A stretch of 64,000 nt of DNA from Acanthopleura granulata (GCA_016165875.1 JABBOT010000010.1:12234011-12298010); one strand, 5' to 3'; counted from the stretch's first letter, positions 45,384-57,955 are shown. Numbers and translations: made by a program. Notes: generated from the letters alone by a model not told the origin.

Positions 45384-45612
45384 GGCCACCGTGGCCCAGG
45401 CGGTTATCACCCAGACATCTCTCAACAATGCGGCAATAATCACAGCAACAATCAAGTTCAGCTCATACAGTCTTCCACTCCGGCCGCTCCTGGAAAGGTC
45501 GTGCGTTTCCTCCTGGCTCTGTCCGGCTTCCTCCCATCATAATATTGGTGGGTGTCGTATAAGTGAAAATATTCTTGATTACAGAATAAAACGTAAAATG
45601 AATAGATAAATA
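45384..45612 (+). mobile_element. Divergent full-length SINE
   Basis: GGGGCCACCGTGGCCCAGGC head, AAGTTCAGCTCATAC (box B region), CTCCGGCCGC, CTCTGTCCGGCTTCCTCCCA, TCGTATAAGTGAAAATATTC, then an ATAGATAAAT tail. Head and middle are more diverged than in the 53952 copy. Confidence 0.75.
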
Positions 45613-45614
45613 AG

Positions 45615-48325
45615 TTGTAGGTTGAAGAAACACAATCCTAAAGCTTAATAAAACTACTCCCTGGAAGCCTTGATGACTACATGTTATGTTATTTAGCCTG
45701 TCGAAAGTAAGTCCAACGCAAACTGACAACTGGAGGAAGTTAGGGCCTACCCCATGAGTGATAGCTGAAGGAAATCTGTCTATTGTCGTTATATGCGTTA
45801 AGCGGTTGTAGTGTTTTGTGCGAACGGACAAGAAGAAATAGTGTGGCTCTGAATTTATTTTAGATGGGAAACGTACATTTACACCGGAATAATTTAGACA
45901 GGTTAAAAGCAGAGGTGTTGAATATCAGCACGTACTTGACATGGCGTAAAATTAAATCTGCACCGTACTTAACGAATGACCGTAAAGTCAGCATGTGATA
46001 CAGGTAACAAGCCGTCCAAATGTCTCTCGAAACATACATACCTACTGTGGATAGAAATCCTGAGTTAGGTGTTCATAGGGAAAATTGTCTATCCAAAGAC
46101 GTGAAGGTATAAAATTTCTCATTAATTATATCGAATGTTGTCAGCGTGCCTTTTCTTTGAGCAGACATTTCCTCATTGTAGAAAATACAAGGAGTGAAAT
46201 TATCCCCTCCCATTGTGACACCCTCTGTTTATGTCAGTGCACTGTTTATCCGTCTTCAAATCGCTATTCAATCACCGACACCGATACAAGCCGTTCTGCA
46301 AGTGGTATTTTTTGTCCAATATCTCCTGACAAGTTTGTCCGTTACAAACATCTTATTCACATAATCACTGCAATGTTGTCTTCCAGCAAAGAATTTCGTC
46401 TTTTCAGTGCTTTGTGAAATCAGCGAGAGAAGAAAGATATCAATGAAATCATCTAGGTAACGAGAAACCTGAAAATTTAACGTTTACAAATACAGGGTGG
46501 GAGCAGGAAACCAACCTTTGGTAAACATCTTTCCTACCACGAAGGCATAAAGCATCTCACCAAAAGATGTAGTGTCAGAGGCACGATTGTATTGCCAGGT
46601 ACACTTCTGTTCCAAAGGCTGTCGTTCAGTCTATTGATCAGTATGATCATGTGCTGTCGCGTATTAGCAAATTTCGTACTTTAGAAGCATTAAGGCTATC
46701 CTGTATAAAGGCGTTAGCACCAGATCACTTCACCGTGTAATTTATACTTCCGTCTGCTTTATGTGTGGCCTTCCATAACATTAGTCATCTTTGCAATTAT
46801 ATTCAGATGTGTCAAAGAAATTATACCGACAATTTCTGTCGCTGGAAATTTAACACAATGACAGGGGTGCACTGTTTCAGCTCTTATGAAAAAGGTTCAT
46901 TTTCCTGTCCATTGTTTTCACGCAGGATATTTTACGTTTGTTCTTCTCATAACTTTATTATTACCCCATCCAAGTCTCCATTTGGCCTCATACAGAACCG
47001 TCAAAGACGTTTTATTAAATCTGAAATTGGAGACTAATTTGACTTACGTACATTGTCTGAAAAAATGAAGTTCTGTGGATTGTTATTCAGAGTGTTGAAC
47101 AGCTTTTTGTCATCAATTTTAGACACGGGCTCATGTTTATTAGAAAAAAGAAAGCGGAACTATGGAAAGGTAATCCAATGGTAAAAGTCCACCAATAAAC
47201 CAGACTATCTTCGTGCATCAGCTAAAGTATTATTAAGTGCAGCGAAGCATTACGTGGTAATAATAGTTTGTATGTAATTTCTGTGAGTTAGCTTAGTTTT
47301 GTGTTAATCGCTTTTCACAAACATTTGTCATTTGCCGTTTTGATTTTTGTTATTTTTATACCAAACACCGCAGGCTCTCCTTAGGACTTCATTCTTTCAT
47401 AATCAGCGACTCCCATGCAATATTGGAACAATGGAGGAGGGTGGACTCTATAAGACGGGTGAGAGGCAGGGCACTATGCAGCTTTTCTTTCATCGTTATG
47501 TCTTCTTCAAACTTACTTCCTTCTACAGTTTCCAACATTCGAGATCAAGTGCTTCTATAAAGAGGAAATATGCTGCTTTCCTGAATGTAGATCTAACACT
47601 GAATAGCTGGCTTCAATGTTCTGGCCCCTTTTACTAATAATACCGACTCTCTTTATCCAAAATCAAAGCCTTTGTTCCAGGCTAGGCTAGTCAAGCCTGC
47701 GCAGGACAGGTTTAACACGTCAAGAAACTTAGATCAGGACATGTATTGTTTCAAAAATCAATGAAAATCTACGCCGCCAAGGCCATGCAGATCAAACATT
47801 TCAGGATGTCGATGAAGCCATGCTTTTGTACTCCGAACTGACCGCTAAAACTCTTCAGTTTCAGCTTTCTGAGTTCCATGTGCCGAGTTTGGAGGAGAAA
47901 AATCGTGAGCCCACCTTTGTCGCCTTGGACATGTCTGCTACTGGCCTGGTGGCCGATGAACTCGTCAAGTAATCCGAAAAAGCTGTTTCATCGTTACTGT
48001 GCGTTTGGGGCCTTCAGTGCCAACACGATCTGAGTAGAGAGATTTGAGCTCGCGCTCTTAACACAAAAAATGGACTCCGCGATCTAAATGTTTCAGTCAA
48101 AGCGCTGTATTTTTCTGTAGTAATGAACTATAGCAAGTCGAAAGTGTGTCACCTTTTTGTTTTTTGATAACAGGTTTCCTTCAAACCATTTTTCTGTGCG
48201 AAGTCTGACGTTTCCTTCTACAATGACTCGCTCAACCGACTTGATGCTCAACTGCAGAATATGGCCCCATCGACTCTGGTATCCCCATACTGCGCTTTGA
48301 CAGGCTTACTCTAAATACTCTATTC
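45615..48325. other. Largely unannotated region
   Basis: No domain recognised across 2.7 kb. Plus frames at 46085-46417, 46765-47037 and 47347-47637 lack motifs. A short frame at 47820-47972 (MLLYSELTAKTLQFQLSEFH to VADELVK) reads like real protein and is followed by further protein-like stretches with stops to ~48290, just before a LINE 5' UTR. I cannot name it. Confidence 0.35.
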
Positions 48326-48329
48326 TATA

Positions 48330-50103
48330 AATTCCATTTTGGCTCTTCCCCTATTGGCTTCTCGGTGAAGTCTTTGCTGGCTGGCCGCTGGGATTTTTTT
48401 TACTCGATATACTTCTGATATTACGTGTAGATCATATCTCTCTAATGTGGGCAGTTTTTCTAATTCATTACGTTTAGCCTGCTCGAGTATGAGCGAAAAA
48501 TCCATCTTGTCGAGGACAGCGTGGAACTCTCGTCTCTCTCTGATGGTCACTCTCAGGAAGGGTTTCGTCATAAATCTAGTGGGGCACTCCAGCGCGGGTG
48601 AGACACACGGTGCTATGAATCCTAAAACTTTATATTATGTCTTCAAATAAAATTCTTTCAAATGTTCCAATCAATATACCGCTGAATGCAGCTGTAAAAG
48701 GCGTAAGAATGAAAGCCCTCTTGATGAGGACAGTGGACCAGACACTTGGCCGGCTTTCATTGTTCCTTTAACTAAAAACGAAGAAAAGCGGGATTCCAGA
48801 ATGAATGCTTCAGTATTTTTTTTAAAAAAAAGGCTTTAGTAGCTTCTGCAGGCCAAGCTAAACAAGTTAAAAAATTAAGATCCAGCGACATTCTTCCTCC
48901 GTTCATTCTTCCGGCGTTTAATGTTGACGGAAGCTGCAGGCCATAAACTTATTTTCTTTATCTGCCATTTCGGACCCGTTTTTCCTTCGCCGCATGATTT
49001 CCTGAATATCCTGTCAGGTTATACTTCGTGATAGGGATCAGGATCTTTTTGAGCTTTGGTCATCCGCACCTGGGACACATCACAGCCAATCTTCCAGTCG
49101 CCAGTCGCACTGGGTCCAGGTATAAAGCACCTATCTCTCCAGAGAATCTCAATGATGCAGATGATCCTGTGTTAAAATTTAATGAACTAATGTTAAGAGC
49201 AGTAAAATTATACTTTTAGAGTGCCTATTCTAATGAGGAATCCCGGAGCACCTTTCCTAAGACCTCGATCAATCTGAAAGCCAAAACTAAACACTGGTGT
49301 GATAATAGCTGTCGCAAAGTCATAAAGGATCGCAAAAGGCAGAGCGCAGATATAACCATTGCCTTAATAATAATAATTTAAACCAGATTCGTATTCTTAG
49401 AGCTAAAACTCGTCGATTAATTAAGTCCAAGAGACGATCTTGTCGGCGGAACTTTGTTTCAGGCTTTACGTCATGCGTAAGATCCGGAATATGGTTCATA
49501 AACTTAAGGGCAAAAACAATAAATTAAAAGTCCACCATTTAAAAAATAATGATAACGTTCCAACTTCTCGTGATATCTCAAATATACTGGGTAAAATAAC
49601 ACCTCAGAAAACTTCATCTGAGAATTATTCCATTGAACATCGGCATATTAAAAACACAAAAGGAGAAAATTAAATTGCCCTTTTCTTGTAAGAATTTAGA
49701 CGATTATAATCGACCTTTTTCTATTGAGGAGTTTAAAGCTTCATTGAAAAAGGCACACGATACTGCGTATCGTCCTGATAATATACATTGTATGCTTCTG
49801 AATCATTTACCATCAAAGCCACTTAGGGCTCTCTTAGACTTACTTAATGATATTTGAATAACTCGCGATTTTGCGCAATGATGGAACAACGCGTGTATTA
49901 TCTCCGTCCCTAAAACTGGTAATGATCATACTGATCCATATAATTACCGCCCGTAGCTCTTACCACCTGCGTCTGTTAAGACTATGGCACGGATAATAAA
50001 TAATAGACTTGTTTCGTTTCTCAAAACCAACAACATCTACCCTATTATCAATGTAGTTTTCGTCATGGTCGATCTCCTTCGCATCAGGTTGTTCGATTTG
50101 AGA
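48330..50103 (+). mobile_element. LINE copy with ORF1-to-EN internal deletion, ending in RT
   Basis: 5' UTR piece at 48400-48660 (GCCTGCTCGAGTATGAGCG...) matches 56455-56625. ORF1 N-terminal remnants follow (48660-49130). Near 49135 the sequence jumps to the endonuclease end (SPENLNDADDPVLKFNEL), then EN-RT linker (MVHKLKGKNNKLKVHHLK), DYNRPFSIEEFKASLKKAHD and the RT start (YRP-ALTTCVC). It stops at ~50103 at VRFET, where a minus-strand polymerase relic begins. Confidence 0.8.
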
Positions 50104-52690
50104 CGTATACGCTTTGTCCTCAGCCTGTCCTGTACCACCCAGACGGCACATCTGGGCGGGAGGGGGGCCTCGTTCGGGGAAGAACTGCTTGCGGTGTCTG
50201 TGGACACCAAGCTGCCGCCAGATGGGGCTCTACAGCGCCACTAAGAGCTCGTCTATGTAACCTTCCATCTCATATGGCCTGAAGGGCAGCTTTGTTGGCT
50301 GGTGTGTCAATCTCATTTTCTGCAATCTATCGCGTTCTGTCGAAGATGAACAGGCTTGACCGCAGGTGCGATGGTTTTCTGACCGCAGTACATCATGCCA
50401 TGGCAGAAGGTCTTCTTGCTGAAGAGAGTTCGCGGGGGATATGTTTCACAACATTCTTCCTCACACCCTTGATCTTTTCAATGTTCTTCCCACCGGCCTC
50501 CAGTGTGAAGTAATTTTGAGGCGCAGCCCGACATATTCCTCAATGGGGAGCCCAACACACGCATCCTTCGTCCTGCCTACAACATTCTTATTTTCGTGCC
50601 ACGAAGTGAGTGGTTCTTAGGATAATCAGATGTGCATGTTATGCATGTAATTATCGTCTGTGAGGATCCAGAGGAGAGAGCCTGTGTCCGTGTAGTTGGC
50701 ATAGGTCTCCATACTGCTTGGGGAGATCAGGTGCTTGGGGAGATCGAAGATGCTCACGTAGAACGGGCGACTGAAAACCAGACGATTCTTGTGTACCTGG
50801 ATAGCCAAGAGATTGTCAAAGATGTTTGCTCTCGCCAAAGCTGAAATGGCTACCAATGGGCGCAGCTTGTCTTGTTCCTCTGTGCGCACAAGAGGTACAT
50901 TGACCCGTTTTCTGACGTTTTCCATAGTCTTTCCAAACATGGAGTTGTTCAAGACCTTGTAGAGATCCTTCTCGAAATCACCGGTCGTCCTGTCCGGCGC
51001 TCATTGTTTATGCTGATATAGGGTTCTATCCACATACTCGAATTTTATGCCCTATGGATCTTCGTAAGACACAGGCCTAGGGAGAGGTAAATCTGCAGGT
51101 TTCCATAGTAGAGCACATAGTTTTCCTTATTGAGCAGCTTTTAAACCTCTTCAGGCACCACCACAGCGCCGAGGAGGTTGTGCTGATACTCACACATCTA
51201 CTCCTTTTCAACCACCATGCTCTCAGTGGATAAGCATTGTGCTCGGCGTAAAACTATTCCGGATACTCCAGGTCCAGCAACAGAATAAAGCCTGTGTGGC
51301 TATCCCCTGGTGTTTTGCTACTTGTGACTCGAGCCCGCATAGTGCTACTGAGTCAATCCACTGAAAGCCTCATGTTGGCTCATGGCCCAGCCATGCAAGT
51401 TCTTGGCGTCCAAATACAGGATATGACTCTTGTCATGGATCATATTCTTGAAGTAGCGGATTGTTTTACATGTTTTTGTATATACATGTGTTAAATGTGA
51501 TGACAACACAGTACTCAGGGTAACTCTATCAGTTACGTGTAATAAATTGCATTTAACATCAATGAAATTAATTTAACTAATTCTGCTTAGGCCATGGTGC
51601 CTGTAGTTTGTTTCTTCTTAAAAACTTGAATGACCAGTTAGAATTAAACCCCAGGTGAGTCAAACTGAGTGAGAATGACGGGTGACCATTTTCCAATTAT
51701 CACAAGGCCATGGCCGCTCTGGTTGTACTCTGTGCTGTTGACTTGTATATTACCATACCTTTCCGAAACCCTTGAGATTCCGTCACGCAATCTCTTTTCA
51801 ATGAAGAGATATTGCTCATAGTCCGTCAAGAGTTCAAGCTCAACTCCTGTTTTCCCAAGTAGGTCGTTCCAGGAGAGGCCCTGACTCGACTGGGTCTAAG
51901 CCATGATTGTTTCATAGAGGTCTTTACTAAGGTTTCGAATACTTCGGCCAGGAGAAGCACAACTGTTTGAAGATATATTTTGTGATAGTCACCCAGATTG
52001 CGACACTCAAAGGACTTCCAGTCCCTGTTCGTATGGACATAATCCGCTTCACTGATGTGCACATCGAAGAGCTTGTTATAGTATTATTCTTCAGATGGTA
52101 GTCATGATTGAGAGAACCATTTCCAGGAGTCCAGGTATTCGTATTAGTAGATGCCCTTATGCACCAACAGTTCTCGTCTTTCTTTGATCGGTTCATACTA
52201 CGTCCGGGATTGGCTGTGACCAACTTGTAAAGACAAAACCAACAAGAGTAGAGCGCTGTCGATAAATCTCAGCTGTCCTAGAGAGAAGGAGATGTACTTC
52301 TCAGTGTTGTTCGAAATATACGATACATTTCCCTCTACCCTGGAGATGGCCTGTATCAACAGTTTGAGTCTCAACCCTTCCACTTATGGAACACTGCAGG
52401 TATGGCTAAGGTTTTTTGCAAGTATTATGGGCAGCGCCGCGTCCCCCCCCCCCCACTAATGTGGCTGTGATCACCAGGTAGCGGCTTTTCACATGCGTTG
52501 CAGGTTCCAGCTGCGTTGTAGGCCTGCCAGCCCTGGCGTCATCCGCATAGGCTTGGGGTTGGCCAGCACTCTCTTTATCTGTTCCTCTTTCTGGAGAGCT
52601 TTGAGAAGATACTCCGCTACGTTGCTTCCTCTGTATAGAATTGGTTGTTCAGTCTTTCCATCACATCACTCGACGGCTGTGTGAAGTATT
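50104..52690 (-). pseudogene. Protein-primed-type DNA polymerase B relic (Polinton/adintovirus-like)
   Basis: Minus-strand blocks, from 5': PILYRGSNVAEYLLKALQKE and VLANPKPMRMTPG (52660-52550); a CNACEKPLPGDHSHI zinc/HNH-like segment; NNTEKYISFSLGQLRFIDSA (52305-52240); FECRNLGDYHKIYLQTVVLL (exonuclease-to-polymerase part, ~52010); DYEQYLFIEKRLRDGIS (~51820); HILYLDAKNLHGWAMSQ (51417-51372, polymerase motif A); ENYVLYYGNLQIYLSLGL (~51130); MNNSMFGKTMENVRKRV (motif B, 50952); YTDTGSL (motif C, ~50690). This order and these motifs are those of the PolB of Polinton/Maverick elements and related adintoviruses, which replicate element DNA. Frameshifts and stops break it many times, motif C has a glycine in place of one catalytic acidic residue, and no capsid, integrase or terminal repeats are seen nearby. 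An old endogenous relic. Confidence 0.85.
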
Positions 52691-52810
52691 ATCCTTTTTA
52701 GATTTTGTACCAAATAGCAATTAGCCTGCGTTTATCGTTATGTCTACCACACACCCTGAAACACCTGTATCAAAAATAAAAACTGTCGTCTTTAGAAAAG
52801 CCATTAAAGG

Positions 52811-53320
52811 TTGTACAAGGGAAGTGAAGCGGGCCACAACGATCTGGTGACAGTTTCATTGAGAAGACAACACGCTATAAATCTGTTGTTCGTTATAAAC
52901 ATCACTGACATCCAGGTTTTCTTTTCTCCTGACAGCCACTTGAATAGTTGTCACGGAGTTATTCGTGACGTTTTGTCAAAGAGAAATGGCACTATAGTAA
53001 AACTCAGCACTGATCTGTGGAGTATCAACAAAACCACCATGCCACAGTCCATATCCATCGGTCGTTTTAGTGTGCGAAACATCCCAATGTAAACTAGGAG
53101 ATTCACCTCGTATGGTAGAGGGCGGTGCCGAAATCAGCTTAGCTGCTTTCGTTATTCTGAGAGGGGTCATGAGGGCTTTGACTGTAAGAACACTGTTAAG
53201 TGATCGAATTGCAACAGAAATCACTTGGCTTCCTCTCGAGACTGTCCTGTTTTCATCAAGGAAAAGCAGATAGTCTCTACCAAGCTGAAGCACAACATCA
53301 TGTAACAAGAGGCTCGCAAA
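52811..53320 (+). pseudogene. LINE ORF1 remnant, diverged subfamily
   Basis: The plus frames give HLNSCHGVIRDVLSKRNGTI, then in another frame a knuckle region CFRYSERGHEGFDC (second C changed to Y) and NCNRNHLASSRDCPVFIKEK. The RNA-binding role is as in the other copies. Differences from the 27 kb copy are numerous, so it represents an older or separate subfamily. It is fused at ~53322 to RT sequence. Confidence 0.7.
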
Positions 53321-53321
53321 A

Positions 53322-55250
53322 TTCCTGCAGGAGATGGGTGTACCCCAGATAATGTCTTATCACCTACACTATTTAGCATAAAGATTAACAGCCTCGCCAA
53401 AACATTAACATCTGCCACAGAGGGTTCTTCACATGTTGATGACTTGCTAACATGCTACCGCGCTAAAAATATGCATAACATCCAGCGGAAACTGCAGCTT
53501 TGTCTCAGTAAGATGGATAAATGGGCAGTTGCCAGCGGTTTTAGAATTTGTGTGCATTTCTGTGTTAAATTGAAGATCAATCTGGACCCGGAACTTAGAT
53601 TTTATGGAAAAACAGTTAAAATAAATTTTTAGGGGTTATAATTGATCATAAATTGTGGGTTTATTGCCCCCTCTTCAGGTGCTTCAAGGTAAATGTACAA
53701 ATGCCCTCAGTACAATTAGGGCCGTGACTAGCCCCGGCTGGGGTGCTGACCGATCCGTTTTAGTAAATCTTTAGTATATCTTTCTCTTGTGAGGTATAGC
53801 TTGGACAATGGAACCATCATTTACGTTCCGCTAGGAAATCATATCTTCAAATGCTGGATCCGCTCCATCACCAAGGTTTGAGGCTCAGCTTTGGTACTTT
53901 TAGAACCTGACCAATAGAGAAACTTTAGATGTTACGGTTCACGAGCCTTCTGGGGGGTCTCCGTGGCTCAGTCGGTTAGCGCGCTATCGTAGCACAATGA
54001 CCAGAAGCCTCCCACCAATGCGGTCGCTGCGAGTTCATGTCCAGCTCATGCTGGCTTCCTCTCCGGCCGTAAGTGGGAAGGTCTGTCAGCAATCTGCGGA
54101 TGGTCGTGGGATTCCCCTGGGCTCTGTCCGGCTTCCTCCCACCATAATGCTGGCCGCCGTCGTATAAGTGAAATATTCTTGAGTACGGCGTAAAACACCA
54201 ATCAAATAAATAAATAAATAAATAAATGACGAGCCTTCTCTGTATCACAGGCGAATAAAACTTAGCCTTCAATGTGTCAAAAGCTTAAGGTTCATCCAAC
54301 AAACCACATCTACGATTGTGTTTTCAATCCGGGACCATATTCTGGAAGCTAATAGCAAGCTTGAGGACATAGGTCCGGTCTCTTTTCTTGAGGCTCCTCC
54401 CTGGCTGCGTCCACAGTCTAAATTGATATAGGATCTAAGTAAACATAACAAAGCAAATAAGAATCGTCTGATAATTCAGCTAAGCTCTGCCGAAATAAAG
54501 GCTAAATATCAGGATTATAAATTTATATATACTGATGGATGAAAGGTTGGGGGACTGGGGGATATAGTTGCGTCTGCTACTGTCTTGGAACAGCGAGTCA
54601 CTTCCCTTCACCTTCCATCCTCATCTTCAATCTTTTCTGGCGAGGCCATTGCTCTACTTCTGACCTTATCATATGTTTCATTCTGGGCATGTCCAGAAAG
54701 CTATAGCATGCAGAGATTTGTTATCTTGCCTTTTGACAATTGAGAACAATAGATTTAATAATTCATTAATTCTTGAATATTAGCCTTACATAATAAAACT
54801 AGTTAAAACAAGTAAAGATATTATAATCTGTTGGATGATACGAAGTCATTTTGGTATCCATTGAAACACAGTCGTAGATAGGGGGGAAAGCTGCCCTTAA
54901 CAAACCCGTGTCTAAGATTAAAATCCCATATGCCGACTTTAAATCTAACATTCTTAAATATATTCAGCTCCTTTGGGAGAGTGAATGGGACTTGCAGGTA
55001 CATAATAAACTGCATGCTATTCACCCTGTCAATTCTTTAATTCTTGTACCGTTGGTGTGTCCCGTAGAGACCAAGAAATTTGAACGAGATGCCATTCTAG
55101 CACACAACTTTATCTCGGATGGGAGCCGTGCTCCTGAGTGTGTTGGATGTGATACTCAATACGGCATCAAACATATCCTTGTTGAATGTGTAAGACTTTG
55201 CTCATGTCCGGGAAAGGTTCTACACAGTCCGCTCTATATTCCATTTGTTT
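53322..55250 (+). pseudogene. LINE ORF2 C-terminal half remnant
   Basis: NSLAKTLTSATEGSSHVDDL (RT catalytic YVDD changed to HVDD), then NIQRKLQLCLSKMDKWAVAS, a gap at ~53650, and a thumb with GADRSVLVNL. After the SINE: RRIKLSLQC, then APWLRPQSKLI, FIYTDG-stop (RNase H start), and HFGIHxNT. The C-terminal knuckle ECVGCDTQYGIKHILVEC is intact. Frameshifts throughout. Confidence 0.75.
53952..54228 (+). mobile_element. Full-length tRNA-headed SINE with exact target duplication
   Basis: Best SINE of the window: head TCCGTGGCTCAGTCGGTTAG, box B-like GAGTTCATGTCC, CTGGCTTCCTCTCCGGCCGT, CTTCCTCCCACCATAATGC, TTGAGTACGGCGTAAAACACC, (AAAT)n. It is flanked by ACGAGCCTTCT at 53941-53951 and 54229-54239, identical 11-mers, and lies inside LINE ORF2. 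Confidence 0.95.
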
Positions 55251-55309
55251 GACAGCGTCGCTGACGATGTTGTCATTAGATTTTTGAAGGCTGTTGGACC
55301 ATATCATAG

Positions 55310-55331
55310 GATATATATATATATATATGTA
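55310..55331. repeat. (TA)n microsatellite in LINE 3' UTR
   Basis: ATATATATATATATATAT following CATAGG, at the position where other copies have shorter AT-rich sequence. Confidence 0.85.
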
Positions 55332-55525
55332 TATGCTTTTCCCTCACGTTTGCTTGTCTTAATTGCATTTTAAAAATGTTCGTCTGTTTTATTTTGATTT
55401 TTGAGTGTTTATTATATCGCGTCGAAAACTATTCACTGCGTTCTGGTTTTAACATGTTCTCGCCAGGATATGCCTGGGACATGTCAGATGTGGTGTTAAT
55501 CCATAATCATACATTCATTTATACA

Positions 55526-55985
55526 AAAGGAAACATGGCAGCCGGTGATATGTCTATGAAGTTCCTCTATTATGTTGCACTGATCTTATTCTCATCGAAA
55601 CAAACTGTGAAGTTACAGGAAAGAGGTACAGTAAAAGGTGACGACCCCATCGATCGCTTTATTACCTCTTTTGATTATGAAAAAATGAGAAATGGGGGTT
55701 AATGTCCTGTTTGGACCTTTCGATCAACAACAAGAACCTTTCTTTGAACATAGGCAGAACTGAACATACCTGCAAATCTGTCAACTACCTCGTTAACACT
55801 TCTAGATTGGGTAACACTGAACGTAACACAGAACCTTCTGAGAATGTAATGACTCAATAACTGACTTTTAAAATAGACGAGTGTTTTGGCTGCGGATACA
55901 AACTGTTCCCCACTGCAACCACCTGAAGTGTTACATAATATCAATGCTGTTATGGAGGCATGTCAAGCTGACCAATATAACACTG
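55526..55985. other. Unassigned stretch between LINE copies
   Basis: Holds MAAGDMSMKFLYYVALILFS (a signal-peptide-like start on +, ~55533) followed by ~37 residues to a stop at 55702, and an 81-codon minus frame (55699-55944). Neither is recognised. Confidence 0.3.
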
Positions 55986-56744
55986 CACAGATCCCCCCGT
56001 AAGGTTCCCCGGAGTGAAAAGAATAGGACCTCAGTTCTCTAGGCAAGCTTGTCGCACAAGGAGAATAACCTAGGGCTCTCCTGTGTGCTTCCGGTGAATA
56101 GAATAGTTCCACAGCCTCCCCGGGCTTGTCGTGCAAGGCCACTGAAAGGGCCAACCTGTTTGCGTGGGTCGCTACCCGTGTTGGGGGAGAATGGGATCCT
56201 GTTGACTGAGGGCGGGTTGGTCTTGCAAGATCCTCACACCCAACAATCGACTTCGGCCCTTACTTCTCCAAAGAAGGGCGGTCGGAGGGCTGGCTCGTAT
56301 GAGACGGCTGGTCACGCCAGCCAAGATGTCCAGATATGAACCTCCGTACATCTCATATGGTAAAAATGGGCTACGTGTTGTACGTTTTCTGTGAGATGTT
56401 TGGGTGTCTGTTGTAAGGTCAATCGAGAGGGCCTTTTCTAATTTATTAGATTCAACCTGCTCGAGTATGAACGAAAAATCCATCTCATTGAGGATGGCGT
56501 GGAACTCTGGTCCTTCTTTCTGATGGTTACTCGCAGGAGAGGTTTCGTCATACATGTAATGGCACTCCGGCGCGTGTGAGACACGGCACTATGAATCATA
56601 AAATCGGTTCGTTATGTCTTCTACTTCTCTTTCTATGCCCTGATCACGGCCTTCCACGGTTGTGGGCAAAAACTGGAAAAAACGAGATACCACTAGATAT
56701 AGAATCGGGAATTAAAAATTTCCCATCCTTTTTGGTGATATCTA

Positions 56745-57955
56745 ATAAAGATGAAAACCAAACCAGAATGAAAAACTATCCTTTGTATTGAAAAAAAACG
56801 CTAGAAAGCTATGCCGGTACCTTAAAACAGGTGAAAAACTTCAAGTGGTGAAATAATTTATTGGAATGCCCTAGAAGACAGCAGTATATTGATTTGCTAA
56901 AACTTCAGAAAGTTGGTCAAGAGAAAGTTACTGTCACTCCGCAGAATACCTTAAACTCCTCTCACAGCATCATCCGTGACAGGCACCATGACGTATATGA
57001 TATGACAGAAAACAAAATAACAGAGGAGCTTTTGGTAATAAATGTTAAACGTTTCGTTATTAGCAGATGGTAATTTAAATAAAACGAACACGTACCTCCT
57101 AACATTTAACAAACCCTCACTCCCAACATCTAGATTTATTGGGTCGCACAGAGTGCGGATGGAATTGTTTATTCCTAACCCGACCCGATGTTTCTCCTAC
57201 CAGAGGTTTGACCATGGCAGGGGCCAATGCCACAATAAATTGGTTGGGGTTAGATGTGCGGAAGCAGGTCATGAGAGCTTCCAATGCACAAACTCAATAG
57301 AAAGATTCAAACTGCTGCGGATCCCACATGGCCTCTTCCAAGGACTGTTCTCTATTTAAGAAAGAAAAAGAAATTATAACCTTGAAATGTAAAAATAATA
57401 TGTGATTTAAAGAAGCCATGCGCCTGGTCTCCGCCACGGATGGTTTAACTAAACCTACACTTGAAAATGTTGTCAAGAAACCCTCCGTTTCGGTGGGGAT
57501 CCAACCGTCATTTACTTGGCCCGTTAGCACAGAACGTCCATAGAAATTGGTAACAAAACCCCTAAATAACACAGCCACCTCAACAGTACAAACCGACATA
57601 AAACTTATTGAAAAATCTTACTCTACCAGAATGTGATAAACTTTCATCATCCGAACGAAAATCCAGTAAAAATCCGCTAAACCCGTTGATTCTGATTCAG
57701 CAGGTGGTGAACATAAATCTGGTAAGTATTCTAAAAGAGATAAACCTAGTGGCCCCACACAGCGTCCCTCTAAGGCCACTAGGGACCCTGTCCAAACATT
57801 TCATAATTTTTTTTTCTGCGGAGGATGTTAATCCTTCAACGTCGGATGCAGACGTGATGGATACATCATCTGCTCCCGGGAGATTGACCTGTAGATCTCC
57901 CCAAAAAGTGCCGTCCTCCGTCCAGACGTAAATCCCCTATACGCCTTCCTCCAGA
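56745..57955 (+). pseudogene. LINE ORF1 remnant
   Basis: LECPRRQQYIDLLKLQKVGQ and TPQNTLNSSHSIIRDRHHD (N-terminal domain), ISR..NLNKTNTYLLTFNKPS, then RMELFIPNPTRCFSYQRFDHG, VRCAEAGHESFQC (knuckle 2 with its first C replaced by a G-V context), and ISVGIQPSFTWPVSTE. The C-terminal STSDADVMDTS stretch precedes ORF2. An apparent GAATG replaces the TAATG overlap. Frame breaks near 57072, 57300 and 57410. Confidence 0.75.

Larger units (their letters stand above)
52790..55525 (+). mobile_element. LINE copy with ORF1-to-RT deletion and nested SINE
   Basis: ORF1 N-terminal part (52800-53090), knuckle area (53095-53300), then at ~53322 a switch into RT at GDGCTPDNVLSPTLFSIK. RT continues to 53940, a SINE sits at 53952-54228, then connection, RNase H (54480-54900), C-terminus with CVGCDTQYGIKHILVEC (55138-55190) and 3' UTR with GATGTGGTGTTAATCC and CATTCATTT at ~55490-55520. 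Confidence 0.85.

Noticed and set aside
46085..47637. Three plus-strand open frames as a gene
   Set aside because: No recognisable domain, no consistent splice sites between them, and frame lengths expected by chance in 1.5 kb.
53952..54030. tRNA gene
   Set aside because: Boxes A and B are present but no cloverleaf forms, and the sequence is the head of a SINE with a poly-AAAT tail.
55533..55702. Short signal-peptide-like protein
   Set aside because: Only about 55 codons, wedged between a LINE tail and the next LINE 5' UTR, with no further evidence.
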